A DNA stretch of 51,469 bases from Desulfuromusa sp. GTDB lineage: Bacteria > Desulfobacterota > Desulfuromonadia > Desulfuromonadales > Geopsychrobacteraceae. The stretch is from assembly GCA_021647765.1 (NCBI GenBank), contig JAKIUD010000017.1, positions 1-51,469 on the forward strand, in the 5' to 3' direction. Positions 34,926 through 43,901 of the stretch are shown here, piece after piece; the first letter of the stretch is position 1, and each line of letters begins with the position of its first letter. Under the pieces are notes generated by a model. It saw nothing but the letters and a program-made list of their open reading frames with translations, was not told where the DNA came from and did not search any database. The position numbers and the translations under genes are program-made.

Positions 34926-35012
34926 GCCGAAGTGGTGGAATTGGTAGACACGCTAGGTTCAGGGTCTAGTGCGAGTATTCGCGTGGGAGTTCGAGTCTCC
35001 CCTTCGGCACCA
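34926..35012 (+). tRNA. tRNA-Leu (CAG)
   Basis: This is an 87-nt class II tRNA. Acceptor GCCGAAG pairs with CTTCGGC, and the discriminator A and CCA are encoded. The D loop contains GGTAGAC. The anticodon stem CTAGG/TCTAG (in GCTAGGTTCAGGGTCTAG) carries loop TTCAGGG with anticodon CAG. A long variable arm (TGCGAGTATTCGCG) and the T arm GGGAGTTCGAGTCTCCC follow. Leucine identity fits the CAG anticodon, discriminator A and long variable arm. Confidence 0.95.
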
Positions 35013-35061
35013 CAAACAAAAAATACCGTTGCCATCAGGGAGCGGTTTTTTTTGTTTGTGG
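35010..35061 (+). terminator. Terminator after tRNA-Leu
   Basis: CCACAAACAAAAAATACCG (35010-35028) pairs with CGGTTTTTTTTGTTTGTGG (35043-35061), with a T8 tract inside the right arm. The stem begins in the CCA end of the tRNA. Confidence 0.75.
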
Positions 35062-35088
35062 TGCCGGAAAACAGCTTGGCATTGAATG

Positions 35089-35361
35089 TCATTCAGAAAA
35101 CTGGTTATCGGTAGACCTCTTTTCAATGTGCAACTCTCTTAAGACCAGAACAACGACCTCATTTTCGTTGGTTTCATAGAGAACACGATAAGATCCGCTG
35201 CGAACTCGACGTAAGCCTGAATATGCGTCCTTGAGGAGTTTGCCGACATGGGGATTTTCTGTGAGTTTGTCAATCGTTTCAATTGATGCGCTGCCTGGTT
35301 GTTTTGTCGAGTTTCTGTAATTCATTATAAGCACTTTTTTAATTTTCAGCAAGTAGGGCAC
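35089..35361 (-). pseudogene. RelE/ParE-type toxin remnant with several frameshifts
   Basis: The minus-strand frame encodes 90 codons. The middle, ETIDKLTENPHVGKLLKDAYSGLRRVRSGSYRVLYET then VVVLVLR, is clear RelE/ParE toxin. The N-terminal 20 codons after KIKK read VLIMNYRNSTKQPGSAS, but one base over they read KSAYNELQKLDKTTRQRI, the expected family helix. The frame seems lost at the A6 run near 35336-35341 and regained at ATCAATTG near 35285. After VLVLR a GA duplication (near 35135) turns the usual VAHRKEVYR-stop (ancestral stop at 35105-35107) into an unrelated tail. The ribosome inhibitor is thus probably inactive. Sequencing error alone is unlikely, since the partner gene also carries two stops. 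Confidence 0.75.
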
Positions 35362-35521
35362 GCTTTGCCTCCTACTAATCTATGACTTCATCGGTTGGAT
35401 CAAGTAATCTTTCTAGCGCTAGAGAGAGGTCTTCATAGTCTTCCAGATAGCTTTCGATGGCCATACGGATAATCTCAGCACGCGAGCGGTTCAGGGCTTG
35501 TGCCGCTTGATCAAGGGCACC
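35339..35521 (-). pseudogene. Ribbon-helix-helix antitoxin remnant
   Basis: On the minus strand GALDQAAQALNRSRAEIIRMA then IESYLEDYEDLSLALERLLDPTDEVID is typical of the CopG/RHH antitoxin that precedes this toxin family. It ends in two adjacent TAG codons (35375-35377, 35372-35374), where relatives have a Trp plus one residue. The frame then continues EAKRALLAEN to TAA at 35339-35341, the usual end. Upstream of codon GGT 35519-35521 the N-terminal DNA-binding strand is missing or out of frame and no start codon fits. The original stop would have overlapped the toxin start. Confidence 0.75.
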
Positions 35522-35681
35522 GCCAGACGAAAGGGGTGGCAACAGACAAGCTGAACCTAAAGGTGTTGAGACCTGCTCTCTACTCTACCCTTTTTCTGTG
35601 TGACTGTCGAAAATCTTTACACTCGGGTTTCTCTAATTTTTTGTGCTGGATAAATTCAATAATAACAAATAGATATAGTGT

Positions 35682-35697
35682 TGGCATGGTTGATGCT
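35682..35697 (+). promoter_or_regulatory. Sigma-54-type promoter before the PEP-CTERM gene
   Basis: TGGCATGGTTGATGCT matches the -24/-12 consensus TGGCACG-N4-TTGCW at all but two positions and has the exact GG-to-GC spacing (GG 35683-35684, GC 35695-35696). Transcription would start near 35708, 49 bp before the gene. PEP-CTERM genes in other bacteria are known to be RpoN-controlled through the PrsK/PrsR pair, which fits. Confidence 0.65.
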
Positions 35698-35756
35698 GTT
35701 CAATCTGTATGTGTTGTGTAAATCTATAAATTCAAGCCACCCTAGAGGAGGGAAAA

Positions 35757-36377
35757 ATGAAAAAAATGTTTGTTAAGGTACTTGTTTTAATTTCTTGCAT
35801 GTTTTTACTAAGCACAGCCAGTGCGATGGCAATAAGTCTCACTGATGAGTATGAATTGATTAGTCCAAATCCGATTGTAGGCATGCCTAGTTATACTGCA
35901 GGCACTGATCTGGGTTACTTTATTTGGACGGATGACTTGACGCGTACCTCTTGGCACATCCGTTGGAGCGGGGCGGGTTCGGATACTATTTTCTCTGGCA
36001 ACCTCAGCTTAGATGGAGCAGAATTCGATTCTTTTAAGGAATTTAGTTTTGAAAGTCACGTAAATAGTACTGCAGATTGGTCTTTTAATAATGATGATTG
36101 GGCTCAATACTTTGCCATCGCTAATGTTGGCCAAGATGGTCTAGACTTCACCCTTTTGCAAACCGCTGTTACTAGTTTCTTAGGTTTTGATCTTTTTATC
36201 AATGGTAGTCAAGATATTGGTGACAGTATCTTTTTTGGAGCAGATAACATTACCGCTTATTCTCTTGGTTCTGATGGCGATTTCAAAATTGCAGCCCCAG
36301 TCCCTGAACCAGCAACCCTGCTTCTCCTTGGTTCCGGTCTAGTCGGCCTCGCTTTCCTGAGGCGTCGCAAGTCATAA
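35757..36377 (+). CDS. PEP-CTERM sorting-domain secreted protein
   Basis: The 206-residue protein has a signal peptide (MKKMFVKVLVLISCMFLLSTA, cleavage expected after ASAMA). A mid part of about 150 residues is rich in Asp, Ser, Phe and Gly with no known fold. The C-terminal exosortase signal has P183-E-P185 in PVPEPATLLLLGSG, a transmembrane stretch and RRRKS. Exosortase would cleave near PEP and process the protein in the membrane. AGAGGAGGG lies 4-12 bases before the ATG. A T7 terminator follows, so it has its own transcript beside the polysaccharide genes. It is the only PEP-CTERM protein seen here, and the biological role is unknown. Confidence 0.9.
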   Translation: MKKMFVKVLVLISCMFLLSTASAMAISLTDEYELISPNPIVGMPSYTAGTDLGYFIWTDDLTRTSWHIRWSGAGSDTIFSGNLSLDGAEFDSFKEFSFESHVNSTADWSFNNDDWAQYFAIANVGQDGLDFTLLQTAVTSFLGFDLFINGSQDIGDSIFFGADNITAYSLGSDGDFKIAAPVPEPATLLLLGSGLVGLAFLRRRKS

Positions 36378-36409
36378 GCTAAAAAGAACAATAAAATGAG
36401 TAAATTCAA

Positions 36410-36439
36410 GGGTGGTGCATCATGCATCACCCTTTTTTT
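36410..36439 (+). terminator. Terminator after the PEP-CTERM gene
   Basis: GGGTGGTGC (36410-36418) pairs with GCATCACCC (36424-36432), one G-U pair, followed by T7. Confidence 0.88.
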
Positions 36440-36607
36440 GCATATACTTCGTTAAAAAACATAAATAATTGTTGTCTTTTCTCCATATTCTGTTAAATTG
36501 TTTCTTTCAGTTTGAAGCTCCACCTACATTCAAAACAGATATCTATATAGTTTATGCATTCTTTTATTTCTTATTAATTACAAACACTTTCCAGATTGGT
36601 GGGGGTT

Positions 36608-39247
36608 ATGCAACGATTTTTGATTCTATTCATCTTCCTTTTTGTTGTTTCCTGTGGTGGTCAGTCCAAAGAAGAGTTACTCCAGGAAGGGAATCGGTTA
36701 AGGACAGAGGGCAACTTTCGTGGCGCTGTGGTTCTGTATAAAAATGCTCTGGAAAAAGATGTCAATTACATCGATGCTCGTGTCGGACTTGCGAAAGCCT
36801 ATTTGAGTTCTGGTAATTTTGACCGTGCTGAAAAAGAATTCCAGAAAGTTCTGCTGCAAAATCCCTCTCAAACAGACTTGCTGCTACAGTTGGCGACTGT
36901 TTATATCCAGAAAAAACAGCCAGAAAAGGCTCTTCTTGAACTGGATAAGTACCATGCAGACAATAAAGAGTCGGTTGAATCATTGGTTCTCTATGGCCGA
37001 GCCCATGGTGCTTCTGGTGACATTGACTCTGCTGAAAAACTCTTTAAAAAGGCGTTGCGTCTCGACCCTGCCTCTATTGAACCGCGTTTAAATCTTGCGA
37101 AAGTTTTTCTCCAGAAAAAAGAATTAACTAAAGCTAAAAATTATCTTGAAGAGGTCATCTCAATAGATAATCAGCAAATTGAAGCTTATTATATCCTGGC
37201 TAATATTGAAACTCGGCAGGGGGATCGTGAAGCGGCTCTTGCTGCATATCAGAAAATAATCCAGGCTGATGCAAAACAACTTCAGGCATTCTATATGTCT
37301 GGAATTTTGCAGATGGACTTAGGTGATTTGGATGCAGCTCAAGCGACTGTTGATAAAATTCTCTCCAGCTTTGCTGATCGTCCCGAAGGGTCTCGTTTAA
37401 ACGGATTACTCCTTTATCGCCAGGGGAAATACGCAGAGGCGAAAGTTGCTTTAGAAAATTCTCTGAAAAAACAGCAACATCTCCTCTCTTACTTCTTTCT
37501 TGGTCTCAGTTATTACGGTCTGGAACAATATGAACTGGCGCTGAACCAATTTCAGAAAGCGCTTGATCTTAACCCGGGATTCGAACGGGCGAGAGTTCTT
37601 GTTGCTATGACGTTGCTCAAGCAGAAACGTCTTGATGATGCGATTATTGAAGTTCAAAGGGTTTTACGTACCAATCCAAATAACGCCTATGCGCATAACA
37701 TCCTTGGCAGTGCCTATCTCGCCAACGGTCAATATGACAAAGGGATGGCAGAGTTGGAGACAGCAACGGAATTGGATCCTACTCTGGCTGATGCTTATAT
37801 AAAGCGGGGTATTTTCCATTTGGCTAAAGGGCAGGGGGCAGAGGGGGAAGCTGACCTGGTTAAAGCGGTTGCTGCTGCACCAGAGGTTCTCAATGGTCGT
37901 TTAATGTTGGTGACCCATTATCTGCGGCAGAAAAATTACTCTGCAGCAATCCAGAACTTGCAGGATGGTATGGATGGCTCCAAAGCTGACGCATTATTAA
38001 ATAACTACCTTGCCGCAGCATATTTTTCGCAGAAAAAACCTGAAAAAGCGTTAGCTGCGCTGGAAAAAGCGAAGCAGGTCAATCCTGATTATCTGACCCC
38101 ATATTTCAATATTGCTTCTTATTATGCGTCACAATCTAAATATGACAAAGCGATTGCTGAATATCAGCAGGTGTTAGCAAAGGACAGTAAAAATGTCAGG
38201 GCATTGTTGGGGATTGCCGCGCTGTATAATGTTCAGGGACAAGAATCACAGTTGGATGATATCTATGGACAGATTGAAGCCACTGGCAGCGAACAGGGTT
38301 TTGTCACTGCGGCTCAATATCAGTTGAAAAAGAAAGATCTTGCGGAAACCCTCGCTATTGTTGATCGGGGTCTGGAGGTATATAAATCTTCGGTACCATT
38401 GTTAGAACTTAAAGGTGGCCTGCATCTGCAACAAAAACAACTGGATAAGGCGGAGTCAGCATATATTAAGCTATCAGGATTGTCTCCTGAGCGTGGCAAC
38501 AGTTTGTTGGTGCGTTTTTATCTGTCGAGTGGGCAGGCAGGTAAGGCTGAACAACTGGTTTCGGAGCTGTTAAAGTCTGCAGCCGATAAAGAATACCCCT
38601 ACCTGCTTTCCTCTGGTCTATTGCGTGGACAGAAAAAACCAAAGGAAGCAGCGGAGGTTTTACAGAAAGGGATTGCCACTGTTACCAACCCATTGCGGCT
38701 GCAAATGCAACTGGGCAGAGTCTATGAACAAGAGGGTCAGTTTCAGCAGGCAGAACAACTCTATCAGCGGATTGTTGATACTTCCCCACGTTTTTCAGCT
38801 GCCTATACCTCTCTGGGTTTTCTTAAAGAGCGTAATGGTGATAAAGGGGCTGCCCTTGATTTTTATAAAACCGCAATAAAGTACGATAAGAAAAATATTC
38901 CAGCATTAAATAATCTTGCCTATCTGCTGGTGGATAATTTTGGCGAAGAGAAAGAAGCGCTCAACTACGCTATGAATGCGTATCGGTTACAGCCAAATGA
39001 TCCGCGTATTATGGACACACTCGGTTATATTTTAGTAAAGAATAATCGGGCGAAGGATGCATTGAATCTGCTTGAAAAAGCCAATGAAATGCTTCCTGAA
39101 GTTCCAGCTGTTGCGTTGCATCTGGCAATGGCGAAGATACAGGTTGGAGAGAGTGCCGCTGCAAGGGATTTGTTGAGTTGGGTTGTTGTCGAGGGCACTT
39201 CAAGTGAAGTTGAGAAGGCAAGAAAACTTCTGGAAAAGATAAAGTAG
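36608..39247 (+). CDS. prsT: TPR-repeat lipoprotein of the PEP-CTERM exopolysaccharide system (PrsT-type)
   Basis: The 879-residue lipoprotein has signal MQRFLILFIFLFVVSC (lipobox VVSC, Cys16). From about residue 20 nearly the whole protein is tandem 34-residue TPR units, recognisable as A-x2-YxxAL and DP/NP caps (for example YDKAIAEYQQVLAKDSKN, LDKAESAYIKLSG). About 20 or more repeats span to the C terminus. Such proteins sit with XrtA-type polysaccharide genes and may scaffold synthesis or export at the outer membrane. ATG 36608 was chosen over TTG 36596: GGGGG lies 3-7 bases upstream and it starts the signal. The next gene begins 11 bp after its stop. Confidence 0.88.
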   Translation: MQRFLILFIFLFVVSCGGQSKEELLQEGNRLRTEGNFRGAVVLYKNALEKDVNYIDARVGLAKAYLSSGNFDRAEKEFQKVLLQNPSQTDLLLQLATVYIQKKQPEKALLELDKYHADNKESVESLVLYGRAHGASGDIDSAEKLFKKALRLDPASIEPRLNLAKVFLQKKELTKAKNYLEEVISIDNQQIEAYYILANIETRQGDREAALAAYQKIIQADAKQLQAFYMSGILQMDLGDLDAAQATVDKILSSFADRPEGSRLNGLLLYRQGKYAEAKVALENSLKKQQHLLSYFFLGLSYYGLEQYELALNQFQKALDLNPGFERARVLVAMTLLKQKRLDDAIIEVQRVLRTNPNNAYAHNILGSAYLANGQYDKGMAELETATELDPTLADAYIKRGIFHLAKGQGAEGEADLVKAVAAAPEVLNGRLMLVTHYLRQKNYSAAIQNLQDGMDGSKADALLNNYLAAAYFSQKKPEKALAALEKAKQVNPDYLTPYFNIASYYASQSKYDKAIAEYQQVLAKDSKNVRALLGIAALYNVQGQESQLDDIYGQIEATGSEQGFVTAAQYQLKKKDLAETLAIVDRGLEVYKSSVPLLELKGGLHLQQKQLDKAESAYIKLSGLSPERGNSLLVRFYLSSGQAGKAEQLVSELLKSAADKEYPYLLSSGLLRGQKKPKEAAEVLQKGIATVTNPLRLQMQLGRVYEQEGQFQQAEQLYQRIVDTSPRFSAAYTSLGFLKERNGDKGAALDFYKTAIKYDKKNIPALNNLAYLLVDNFGEEKEALNYAMNAYRLQPNDPRIMDTLGYILVKNNRAKDALNLLEKANEMLPEVPAVALHLAMAKIQVGESAAARDLLSWVVVEGTSSEVEKARKLLEKIK

Positions 39248-39258
39248 AAAGCCTTTTA

Positions 39259-40620
39259 ATGAATCGTTCTAGGTATCTTATTGTTCTGGTAGATGTGTGT
39301 TTAGCCTGTCTGGCTCTGGTTGGAGCTTACCAACTTAGATTTGGCTCTTTTTCCAGTTTGAACAGTCTTTTTACAGGTGGTTTTTTCAGGGTTATTCTTT
39401 ACCTGTTGGTCGTGGTTTTTTGTTCCTACTTGTTTGAACTGTATGATCGGTTAAAATTTTTTAGACGTAAATTTTTGCTTTACCGAGTTTTTTCTGCAGG
39501 TTTACTTGCCTTTTTTCTTCTGTCTGCTACTTTTTACCTTTTCCCTTCCTTTCAGTTTGGTCGAGGATTGTTGTTTATTTCCTTTGTTTTATTCTGTCTC
39601 GGTCAACTTGGTTTCAGACTTCTGATTCGTAAATTTTCCAATTCAGCTCAATTTGCGACAAAGATCTTTATTATTGGTGTGGGGGAGTTGGCAAAAAGAA
39701 TTGCTGAAGTTGTACCAAAAGATCAAAATGTTCACAGCTATGTCCGATTTGTCTCTTGTCCGGAGAAGAAGGTAGTTGTTGATTCTGAGCTTATTGTCGG
39801 CAATATCAACGATATTGATGAGCTTATCTATGATTACCGTCCCCATAAACTTGTCGTTGCCCTTAGTGAGAGGCGGGGGAATTTGCCGCTAAAAGAGTTT
39901 ATGCGGAGCAAATTGCGCGGTGTCGATGTTGTGGAGGCGACAACTTATTTTGAGCAGGAAAAAGGTTGTTTGTTAGTAGAAAATATGCAGCCGAGTGCAT
40001 TTATCTATACGCAAGGTTTTCGCATGACACCTTTTATGCGGAGTTACAAACGTATTTACGATATCATTTTTTCTGTTATTGGTTTAGTTATTTCCGCCCC
40101 GCTTTTTCCGGTGCTAGCTGTGCTTGTTAAGAAAGACTCCCCTGGCTCGGTTTTCTATAAACAATTACGGGTGGGAGAAAATGAAGTTGAATATTTTGTC
40201 TATAAATTTCGTACCATGGCTCAGGATGCTGAAAAACAGACTGGCGCTATCTGGGCACAAGAAGATGACCCGAGGGTAACGCGGATTGGCCAGTTTCTCC
40301 GTAAAACCCGTTTAGATGAAATTCCACAACTGTATAATGTCTTAAAGGGGGATATGAGTTTTATCGGTCCACGTCCTGAACGAATGGCCTTTGTCGAACG
40401 ACTAAAAGAGACAATACCTTTCTATTCAACGCGTCATTTTGTTAAGCCGGGTGTTACTGGCTGGGCTCAAGTCTGTTATCCTTATGGGGCGTCTGATGAA
40501 GATGCATTGGAAAAAATGCGTTATGATTTGTTCTATATCAAAAATTACTCAGTCCTTCTCGATTTTAGAATAATTATTGATACTATTCGCGTTGTGCTCA
40601 CAGGTTTCGGAGGAAGGTAG
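39259..40620 (+). CDS. Polyprenyl-phosphate sugar-1-phosphate transferase (PEP-CTERM/XrtA system type)
   Basis: This 453-residue initiating glycosyltransferase has four to five N-terminal membrane helices (residues ~8-115) and a CoA-binding-like Rossmann region (~130-250: IFIIGVGELAKRI). A further helix at ~270-290 is followed by the bacterial sugar transferase domain: KRIYDIIFSVIGL, SPGSVFYKQLRVGENE, YKFRTM, RLDEIPQLYNVLKGDMSFIGPRPER, PGVTGWAQV. It transfers a sugar phosphate to undecaprenyl phosphate at the inner membrane to start the repeat unit. The first sugar is not known. The gene lies 11 bp after prsT and 2 bp before the export gene. Confidence 0.9.
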   Translation: MNRSRYLIVLVDVCLACLALVGAYQLRFGSFSSLNSLFTGGFFRVILYLLVVVFCSYLFELYDRLKFFRRKFLLYRVFSAGLLAFFLLSATFYLFPSFQFGRGLLFISFVLFCLGQLGFRLLIRKFSNSAQFATKIFIIGVGELAKRIAEVVPKDQNVHSYVRFVSCPEKKVVVDSELIVGNINDIDELIYDYRPHKLVVALSERRGNLPLKEFMRSKLRGVDVVEATTYFEQEKGCLLVENMQPSAFIYTQGFRMTPFMRSYKRIYDIIFSVIGLVISAPLFPVLAVLVKKDSPGSVFYKQLRVGENEVEYFVYKFRTMAQDAEKQTGAIWAQEDDPRVTRIGQFLRKTRLDEIPQLYNVLKGDMSFIGPRPERMAFVERLKETIPFYSTRHFVKPGVTGWAQVCYPYGASDEDALEKMRYDLFYIKNYSVLLDFRIIIDTIRVVLTGFGGR

Positions 40621-40622
40621 TC

Positions 40623-41423
40623 GTGAAAAAAATATTTATCGGTTTGTTACTCACTGTATTTGTTTCTCTATCTTTCTCAGGTCTTACCTGCGCTGCCGAC
40701 TACCTGATTGGTAAGGGTGATGTCCTTGAGGTTTCAGTCTGGGGTGTTCCTGAGATGAGTCGTTCTGTCACGGTTCGACCGGATGGAAAAATCTCTCTTC
40801 CTGCAGTTGGTGATGTATTGGCGGATCGGAGATCTCCAGAAAATCTAAGTAAAGAAATTACCCAACTGATGACAGAATATATCAAACAGCCAATCGTAAC
40901 TGTTTCAGTTGAGCAGATCAATAATAACAAGGTGTATATTACGGGCAGTGGGGTTTCTCGCGTTTTTGATATGACCAAGGAGACAACTTTACTGAAATTG
41001 TTGAGCCAACTTGGTGATTTATCTGGAGTTGATTTGCGTCGTGCCTACCTTTCGCGGAGAGGTAAGAAAATCAGTAAAGATTTTTACTCCCTCTATTTTG
41101 AAGGGGAGATGTCGCAGGATGTCAATCTTCAGGCTGAAGATATCATTTTTATTCCCAGCAATCGTTTGAATCTGGTTTATGTTATGGGAGCGGTGACAAA
41201 CCCGCAGAATCTTCAGTATTTTGAAGGGATGAAGGTAATGGATGCCATCCTTGCTGCTGGTGGTTTTACTGAGTTTGCCAAAGAAGACAGAGTCTATGTT
41301 ATTGGAAAAGATAAAAAAAAGCATCGAATTGATTTAAAGCAAGTGACGAGAGGAAAAGATATCAGTGCGAATGTTGCTTTAAAGCCTGGCGATTATGTCA
41401 TTGTGGAAGAAAGTATTTTTTGA
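40623..41423 (+). CDS. Polysaccharide export protein (Wza-like, XrtA-system type)
   Basis: The 266-residue protein has signal peptide MKKIFIGLLLTVFVSLSFSGLTCA, then a Poly_export domain (LIGKGDVLEVSVWGVPEMSRSVTVRPDGKISLPAVGDV, residues ~28-105). SLBB-type beta-grasp segments follow (NNKVYITGSGVSRVFDM; NLVYVMGAVTNPQNLQYFEGMKVMDAILAAGGF). It would form the outer-membrane export pore. The signal end GLTCA contains a Cys that could act as a lipobox, but the spacing is poor. Start GTG 40623 is preceded by GGAGGAAGG. Confidence 0.9.
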   Translation: MKKIFIGLLLTVFVSLSFSGLTCAADYLIGKGDVLEVSVWGVPEMSRSVTVRPDGKISLPAVGDVLADRRSPENLSKEITQLMTEYIKQPIVTVSVEQINNNKVYITGSGVSRVFDMTKETTLLKLLSQLGDLSGVDLRRAYLSRRGKKISKDFYSLYFEGEMSQDVNLQAEDIIFIPSNRLNLVYVMGAVTNPQNLQYFEGMKVMDAILAAGGFTEFAKEDRVYVIGKDKKKHRIDLKQVTRGKDISANVALKPGDYVIVEESIF

Positions 41424-41484
41424 TGTTTTGGTCACCAGATAGTTAATCTCTTAGTTCAAGATCATCTTTTAGGATTGTTTGTAT

Positions 41485-43029
41485 ATGCAGAATGTTAAAG
41501 AAATATTTCGCTATCTTCGTGCCCTGTACCGATATCGGTATTTATTTATCATAATTTCATTGGTCGTGATGACAATCATTGGTGTTTATAGTTTTACCCT
41601 GCCAAAAAAATATAGTGCAGATACCACGGTTTTTATTGAACGAAATGTTATTGACAGTCTGGTGCGTGGTATCGCTGTTTCTCCTGATATTAATGATCGC
41701 ATCCGAGTGTTGCGCTATGCGATTCTCAGTCGTGATCTGGTGACGAAAACCTTGGAAGAGGTCGGCTCAGATATTTTTACCAAGACGGTTGCTGAACAGC
41801 AAAATTATATATCCAAACTGATTGAGCGAATTAACTTGCGTATCCGTGGGCAGGAACTTTTTACCTTGTCTTTGGTTGATAAAGACCCTCTTTTTGCACA
41901 GAAGTTTGTAAACACTTTAGTTGGTACTTATGTTGAGGAGAATATTTCTTCTAAACGAGAAGAAACTTATGGTGCCAATCGGTTTCTTGGTGAGCAGATA
42001 GAAATATTTAAGGCTAAACTCGAATCCGCTGAAGATAAAATTATCGCTTTTCGTAAGAAAAATGGAGTTTATTTTTCTGTTGATGAAGGTGCAACACTGG
42101 CAAATATCCGTGAGCTAGAAGGACAGATAGAAAATATTGAACTAAACCAGGATACTCTTTTGGCAAGAAAAAAACAGATTCAGAGTCAGTTGGCTTCTTT
42201 ACCCGAAACTATCGATATGGTGAGCGAATCTGCAGAAGGGGGGCGTCTGGCTGTTATGGAAAGCCAGTTGAACAATCTGTTGCTCAAGTATACCGATAAC
42301 TACCCTGAAGTCATAAGGCTCAAAGCAGAGATTGACGGGTTGAAAAAACGTCTTACCGAACCCGACAATAATGAAGATAAACCAGATCGTACCCGGTTGA
42401 CTTCACTGAATCCTCTTCATCAGGATCTACAGGGACGTGTGTTTGAGTTGGATGCTGAACTTTCCTCGTTGAGAGCCCGAAAACTTAATCTAAAAAAAAC
42501 CATTGCCAAGCGAGAAAATGAATTACGTGACGTTCCCACAGCGAGAAAGGAATTAGGAATTCTCGTACAAGAGAGAGATTCAATTCGTAACGTCTACGAT
42601 GAACTGCTTGGCAGGATGAGTCAGTCAGAAGTTTCCAAGCAAATGGAAATTGGCAATAAAGCAGCAACATTTCGCATTGTTGATGCGGCGGTTCTGCCAA
42701 AGGTTCCTGTTTCCCCGAATATGTTAAAAATGTTTTTACTTGCTGTTGCTGGCGGGATTGGATGCGGGATTGGTGTTGTTTATCTGCTTGAAAGTATGGA
42801 TAGTCGGGTTCGTGATGTGGAGATTTTTGAAGGACTTGGTGTTGCTGTTTTGGCAGTTGTCCCAAATATCTCAGACCCGGCACAGTTAAAACAAAGATTC
42901 AGAAAAGACATGAGGTTGTTTGTTTTTTCCGGATTATATCTGCTGTTTTTTTGTGGGGTGTTTACTTATGAAATTTTTTTTGGGGACTTCAGCAGTTTGT
43001 TTACAAAACTACAGATTCTTTTAGGTTGA
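41485..43029 (+). CDS. Chain-length determinant / Wzz-like polysaccharide co-polymerase (XrtA type)
   Basis: The 514-residue protein has an N-terminal Wzz helix (residues ~20-40, YLFIIISLVVMTIIGVYSF) and long periplasmic coiled coils (ENKIIAFRKKNGVYF region; AELSSLRARKLNLKKTIAKRENELRD, ~275-350). A C-terminal pair of helices (near residues 415-440 and 475-490) flanks a cytoplasmic loop with SRVRDVEIFEGLGVAVLAVVP. This is the co-polymerase that sets polymer length and partners the kinase next door. ATG 41485 is taken over TTG 41479, with AGGA about 10 bases before. The kinase gene follows after 6 bp. Confidence 0.88.
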   Translation: MQNVKEIFRYLRALYRYRYLFIIISLVVMTIIGVYSFTLPKKYSADTTVFIERNVIDSLVRGIAVSPDINDRIRVLRYAILSRDLVTKTLEEVGSDIFTKTVAEQQNYISKLIERINLRIRGQELFTLSLVDKDPLFAQKFVNTLVGTYVEENISSKREETYGANRFLGEQIEIFKAKLESAEDKIIAFRKKNGVYFSVDEGATLANIRELEGQIENIELNQDTLLARKKQIQSQLASLPETIDMVSESAEGGRLAVMESQLNNLLLKYTDNYPEVIRLKAEIDGLKKRLTEPDNNEDKPDRTRLTSLNPLHQDLQGRVFELDAELSSLRARKLNLKKTIAKRENELRDVPTARKELGILVQERDSIRNVYDELLGRMSQSEVSKQMEIGNKAATFRIVDAAVLPKVPVSPNMLKMFLLAVAGGIGCGIGVVYLLESMDSRVRDVEIFEGLGVAVLAVVPNISDPAQLKQRFRKDMRLFVFSGLYLLFFCGVFTYEIFFGDFSSLFTKLQILLG

Positions 43030-43035
43030 TATTTT

Positions 43036-43869
43036 ATGAGTCGAATTGAAGAAGCATTAAAAAAAGCAGCAAGTCAGCGTAAAAGGCCAATTGAGAAGAG
43101 CCTTGATCTGAGGGAAAAACAAAAGAAAGCACTACAAACACGTCCAAAATCTGTTAAAGAGCGGATCAGTTCTTTGCTTGATGTCGTTCCGCTTAAGATT
43201 GACAACCTTATGTTGGCGACTGCTCGCGAAGAGAAAACAATTGTTGTCGAAGAATTCAATAAATTGCGCTCAACGGTGATAGCTCTCACCAAAGGGAAGA
43301 AGTTTCTGAATACCCTGATGGTGACCAGTACTGTCAGTGAAGAGGGTAAATCGATGACGGCACTGAATCTGGCGATTTCTCTGGCTAAAGAGCAGGATCA
43401 TACCGTTTTGCTGGTTGATACCGATTTGCGTCGACCATCAATCCACAAATATCTTGATATTAATCCCGAGGTTGGTTTGGTACATTGTCTGCGTGATGAC
43501 GTGCCAATAGAAAAGGCTCTCATCAAGACAGGTGTTGGTAAATTGGTTGTTCTGCCTGCCGGTGAAGCGCTCAAAGACCCCCTGGATATGCTCTCATCTA
43601 TCAGAATGAAGGATATTGTTTCAGAACTGAAGGAGCGTTATCCTGAGCGCTATGTTATTTTTGATACCCCTCCAGCACAGCTTTTTGCTGATGCGGGTGT
43701 TCTGGCTGCTTTTCTGGATGCCACTTTATTTGTCGTCAGGGAAGGGAAAGCTAACAAGGAAGATGTCGTTAAGACGCTTGAGGAGTTCAAGGGGCACAAT
43801 CTCCTTGGGGTTGTCTATAATGATGCCCGAATTTTTCTGAAAAACTCCAGTTATTACTATTATGATTAA
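43036..43869 (+). CDS. Tyrosine-kinase-type ATPase of the exopolysaccharide system (XrtA-associated)
   Basis: The 277-residue cytoplasmic BY-kinase has MSRIEEALKKAA at the N terminus, as in XrtA kinases. The Walker A segment is STVSEEGKS with Lys105, the Walker A' is LLVDTDLRRP with Asp128, and the Walker B is YVIFDTPPA. The C terminus NSSYYYYD is a Tyr cluster, the autophosphorylated tail of BY-kinases. It would phosphorylate itself and act with the Wzz-like partner to control polymer length and export. The partner precedes it by 6 bp. Confidence 0.92.
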   Translation: MSRIEEALKKAASQRKRPIEKSLDLREKQKKALQTRPKSVKERISSLLDVVPLKIDNLMLATAREEKTIVVEEFNKLRSTVIALTKGKKFLNTLMVTSTVSEEGKSMTALNLAISLAKEQDHTVLLVDTDLRRPSIHKYLDINPEVGLVHCLRDDVPIEKALIKTGVGKLVVLPAGEALKDPLDMLSSIRMKDIVSELKERYPERYVIFDTPPAQLFADAGVLAAFLDATLFVVREGKANKEDVVKTLEEFKGHNLLGVVYNDARIFLKNSSYYYYD

Positions 43870-43901
43870 TATCAATAACTCTTGTGAGCAAGGATGGGAC
43901 A

